From the NCBI RefSeq assembly GCF_016919245.1, contig NZ_JAFEJA010000003.1, forward strand, positions 310,001 to 374,000: a stretch of 64,000 bases of DNA. The letters are read 5' to 3'. Source of the DNA: Streptomyces zhihengii (GTDB lineage Bacteria > Actinomycetota > Actinomycetes > Streptomycetales > Streptomycetaceae). How positions within the stretch are numbered: the first letter of the stretch is position 1; each line of letters starts with the position of its first letter. The position numbers were made by a program, and so were the translations under genes. Positions 61,836 to 64,000 of the stretch are shown piece after piece. The notes beneath the pieces were generated by a model. It ran no database searches and was not told the DNA's origin. It was given only the letters and a program-made list of their open reading frames with translations.

Positions 61836-63035
61836 TCAGATGACATGCGCGGAGCGCAGGCGGTCAATCACGGCCGACGCGTACCCAAGCCCGCTCAGGA
61901 TCCGGGCGGTGTGTTCTCCGGCGGCGGGTACAGCGCCCATGCGGGGGGTGGTACCTGACAGGTCCACGGGGGGCAGCAGAGCGGCGATTGTCCTTCCGCC
62001 GGGAATCCGTATGTCCTGCCATCGGCCGCGAGCCTCCAGTACTGGGTGTTTCAGGAAGTCCTCGATGTCGTTGACGCCGGCGGTGGCGATGCCGATCTCC
62101 TCCAGCAGTTGGGTGGCCTCCTGGCTGTCGAGCTCCGCGAACCGGGCGGTCAGGAGGACGTTGAGTTCGGCGCGGTGAGCCACCCGGTCTGACGTGGTGG
62201 CGAAGCGCTCGTCTTGGACAAGATCCGGGCGCTGCAGGAACCTCTCGCAGAGGGCAGCCCATTCACGCTCGTTCTGGACCGTGAGGAGGACATCTCTGCC
62301 GTCGGCGGCGGTGTAGGCACCGTACGGGGCGATGGTGGCGTGCTGGGTGCCGATGCTCGGGGGCTGGGCTCCACTGTGCCGGGTGTAGTACGCGGGCTGG
62401 CTCACCCACTCGGCCAGAGCCTCGAAGAGCGATACCTCGACCGCCCGGGCGATCCCCGTGGTGGCTCTCGTGAACAAGGCGGTGAGGATGCCCGTGTAGG
62501 CGTACATGCCGGCGGCGATGTCCGCGATTGACACTCCTACCCGGGCAGATCCGTGCTCGTTGCCGGTGAGCGATACCAGGCCCGTCTGGCACTGCACGAG
62601 CAGGTCGTACGCCTTGCGCTCTGCCCAGGGGCCGCTGGTGCCGTAGCCGGAGATGGAGCAGGGGATCAGCGAGGGGAAGCGGTCGGCAAGGGCCTCCGCG
62701 CCCAGCCCCATCCGTGCGGCCGCGCCAGGCGCTAGGTTCTGAACGAACACATCTGCCTCGGCGAGCAGTTGCTCCAGAACCGTCAGGCCGACGTCAGACT
62801 TGAGGTTGAGCGTCACCGACTCCTTGGAGCGGTTGAGCCATACGAAGTAGCTGGACTCGCCGTGCACGGTGGTGTCGTAGCGGCGGGCGAAGTCGCCGCC
62901 TTCTGGGCGCTCCACCTTGATCACCCGGGCGCCGAGGTCGGCCAACTGGCGTGTGGCGAAGGGTGCGGCGACTGCCTGCTCAATGCTGATGACGGTGATT
63001 CCTGCCAGCGGGAGTGGTCCGGACTGGTCAGTCAT
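61836..63035 (-). CDS. Class III (CaiB/BaiF) CoA-transferase
   Basis: A 399-residue enzyme of the formyl-CoA transferase family. LAGITVISIEQAVAAPFATR opens it, LGARVIKVERPEGGDFAR follows, and the catalytic aspartate is probably Asp144 in KAYDLLVQCQTGL. GRWQDIRIPGG and ILSGLGYASAVIDRL complete the C-terminus. Members move CoA between carboxylic acids such as formate/oxalate, carnitine/crotonobetaine, mesaconate or aromatic acids; the substrate here is unknown. GGAGG precedes ATG 63035. A LysR gene is divergently placed 136 bases away and probably controls it. Confidence 0.92.
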   Translation of the reverse strand: MTDQSGPLPLAGITVISIEQAVAAPFATRQLADLGARVIKVERPEGGDFARRYDTTVHGESSYFVWLNRSKESVTLNLKSDVGLTVLEQLLAEADVFVQNLAPGAAARMGLGAEALADRFPSLIPCSISGYGTSGPWAERKAYDLLVQCQTGLVSLTGNEHGSARVGVSIADIAAGMYAYTGILTALFTRATTGIARAVEVSLFEALAEWVSQPAYYTRHSGAQPPSIGTQHATIAPYGAYTAADGRDVLLTVQNEREWAALCERFLQRPDLVQDERFATTSDRVAHRAELNVLLTARFAELDSQEATQLLEEIGIATAGVNDIEDFLKHPVLEARGRWQDIRIPGGRTIAALLPPVDLSGTTPRMGAVPAAGEHTARILSGLGYASAVIDRLRSAHVI

Positions 63036-63171
63036 GGGATGCCTCCAGGAGGGCCGGGATTCAGCGCCAGCGGAACCATCATGGAGAGACATGTGCATAT
63101 ATGGGAAATAACAATTGCTGATGCGTCTATGCGTACCTCTAATAGGAATAGGCGTGAAGGGAGGTGCACGG
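63036..63171. promoter_or_regulatory. Divergent promoter region, CoA-transferase/LysR
   Basis: This AT-rich spacer (GCATATATGGGAAATAACAA around 63093-63112) separates divergent genes. It contains short dyads of the T-N11-A type typical of LysR binding, though I cannot single out one site. Confidence 0.45.
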
Positions 63172-64000
63172 GTGGACGTCAGACAGCTCAGAGCGATCGT
63201 CACAGTGGCTGAAGTGGGTAGCGTGACGCGGGCAGCGGAGGTGCTGCATCTGGTACAGCCAGCGGTCACCCGGCAGATCCGCACTCTGGAGCAGGAGCTC
63301 GGTGTTCCGCTCTTCGAGCGGACTGCCCAGGGAATGCGGCCCACAGAGGCCGGCGTGATCATGGTTGACCGGGCTCGGCGGGCGCTCAATGAGTTGGAGC
63401 GGGCCCGTGCCGAGGTCCAGCCGACGCTGGGGGAGGTGACCGGCATCGTCACCGTGGGGCTGCTGGACAGCACCAGCGACCTGCTGGCCGAGCCGCTGGT
63501 GACGGCCGTCGCTCGTGATCACCCCGGAGTGGTGCTGCGGTTGATGACCGCCTACTCCGGGCACCTGCAGCAGTGGCTCGACGACGGGGACCTCGATCTG
63601 GCTTTGCTGTACGACCTGGACAGCACCCCCTCGCTCAACACCAGGATCTTGGTCCGAGAGCGCCTATGGGTGGTCGCCCCGCCGTCGGCCGGTCTGCGTG
63701 CCGACGTTGCGGTGCCGCTCGCGGAAGCTGCCCGGCATCCGCTTGTCATGCCGGCTGCCGGGCATGCGCTACGCGGCCTTGTCGACGCCGCTGCTGCCCG
63801 GGCGGGCGTCGAAGTGAGGGTCGCCGTCCAGACGAACTCCCTGCGGGTGCAGAAGCAGCTTGTCCTGGCGGGCCACGGCTGGACGGTACTGCCCGGCGTG
63901 GGTATCGCCGACGATGCCGCCCTGGGGATCGTGAGCGCCGCCCCGCTGAGTGAGCCGGAAGTGTGGCGCTCGATTGTCCTGGCGGCAGCACGGTCCGGGC
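63172..64000 (+). CDS. LysR-family transcriptional regulator (3' end outside window)
   Basis: Reading from GTG 63172, which has GGGAGG upstream, the frame stays open to the window end (276 codons). VDVRQLRAIVTVAEVGSVTR, LHLVQPAVTRQIRTLEQELG and LFERTAQGMRPTEAG form the winged helix. The effector domain is present up to about residue 276 (GIVTVGLLDSTSDLLAEPLV, VLAGHGWTVLPGVGIADD). LysR proteins divergent from a class III CoA-transferase usually regulate it in response to its substrate. The C-terminal 20-40 residues are missing only because the window ends. Confidence 0.92.
   Translation, partial: MDVRQLRAIVTVAEVGSVTRAAEVLHLVQPAVTRQIRTLEQELGVPLFERTAQGMRPTEAGVIMVDRARRALNELERARAEVQPTLGEVTGIVTVGLLDSTSDLLAEPLVTAVARDHPGVVLRLMTAYSGHLQQWLDDGDLDLALLYDLDSTPSLNTRILVRERLWVVAPPSAGLRADVAVPLAEAARHPLVMPAAGHALRGLVDAAAARAGVEVRVAVQTNSLRVQKQLVLAGHGWTVLPGVGIADDAALGIVSAAPLSEPEVWRSIVLAAARSG

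Overview
The window is high-GC actinobacterial DNA, most likely from a Streptomyces accessory region. The signs are strong third-position G/C, many GTG starts, 1- or 4-base start/stop overlaps, an LAETG sortase-anchored protein, an RsbW-type ATPase, a Fic-type toxin/antitoxin pair as found in streptomycetes, and a giant WXG-like polymorphic protein. Intact operons alternate with kilobase stretches of decayed DNA, frameshifted genes and three apparently complete insertion sequences, as expected of a chromosome arm or large plasmid.

Layout. 1-4.1 kb: decayed DNA, a histidine-kinase-like ATPase, a frameshifted gene and an IS5-type remnant. 4.15-8.25 kb: a tight aromatic amino-acid operon (LmbB2-like tyrosine 3-hydroxylase, catechol O-methyltransferase, Methyltransf_2-type methyltransferase, tyrosine phenol-lyase homologue). 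8.7-14.6 kb: an unknown gene, an IS4-family element with an 8-bp target duplication, decayed DNA and a SUKH protein. 14.7-20.1 kb: one 1809-residue protein with six copies of a helicase-associated-like module. 20.7-29.8 kb: an eight-gene operon making L-2,3-diaminopropionate (SbnA/SbnB logic), with a decarboxylase, an aminotransferase, a MATE exporter and a FecBCD-type uptake system; a Zur-like box lies just before its first gene. 29.8-33.8 kb: decayed genes (GNAT, ribosomal protein S18 tail) and a coiled-coil/winged-helix regulator. 33.9-39.0 kb: a type I-E Cascade operon in which Cse1 and Cse2 are fused; no cas3, cas1 or cas2 is present. 39.4-43.9 kb: hydrolase, small proteins, the LAETG protein, a broken gene. 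45.2-47.8 kb: a second aromatic operon (paralogous methyltransferase, chorismate-lyase-like protein, PobA-like monooxygenase). 48.0-49.5 kb: IS701-family element. 51.1-58.3 kb: the catechol branch of the beta-ketoadipate pathway (LysR, catB, catA, catC, pcaI, pcaJ, pcaD), with catB split by an IS1380-family element. 58.3-64 kb: toxin/antitoxin pair with its operator, cold-shock protein, a truncated sugar-nucleotide reductase, and a divergent CoA-transferase/LysR pair that runs off the end.

How they may work together. The 4-8 kb operon should turn L-tyrosine into hydroxylated, methylated tyrosines. Its lyase has a pocket remodelled, relative to the classical enzyme, in the direction that would admit ring-substituted tyrosines, so it may release (or fuse) substituted phenols. 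The 45-48 kb operon carries a paralogue of the same methyltransferase beside enzymes expected to make 4-hydroxybenzoate and protocatechuate. The 20-30 kb operon looks like a zinc-controlled small metallophore system without an NRPS or NIS synthetase. These are the most promising undescribed systems here; their products are inferences.
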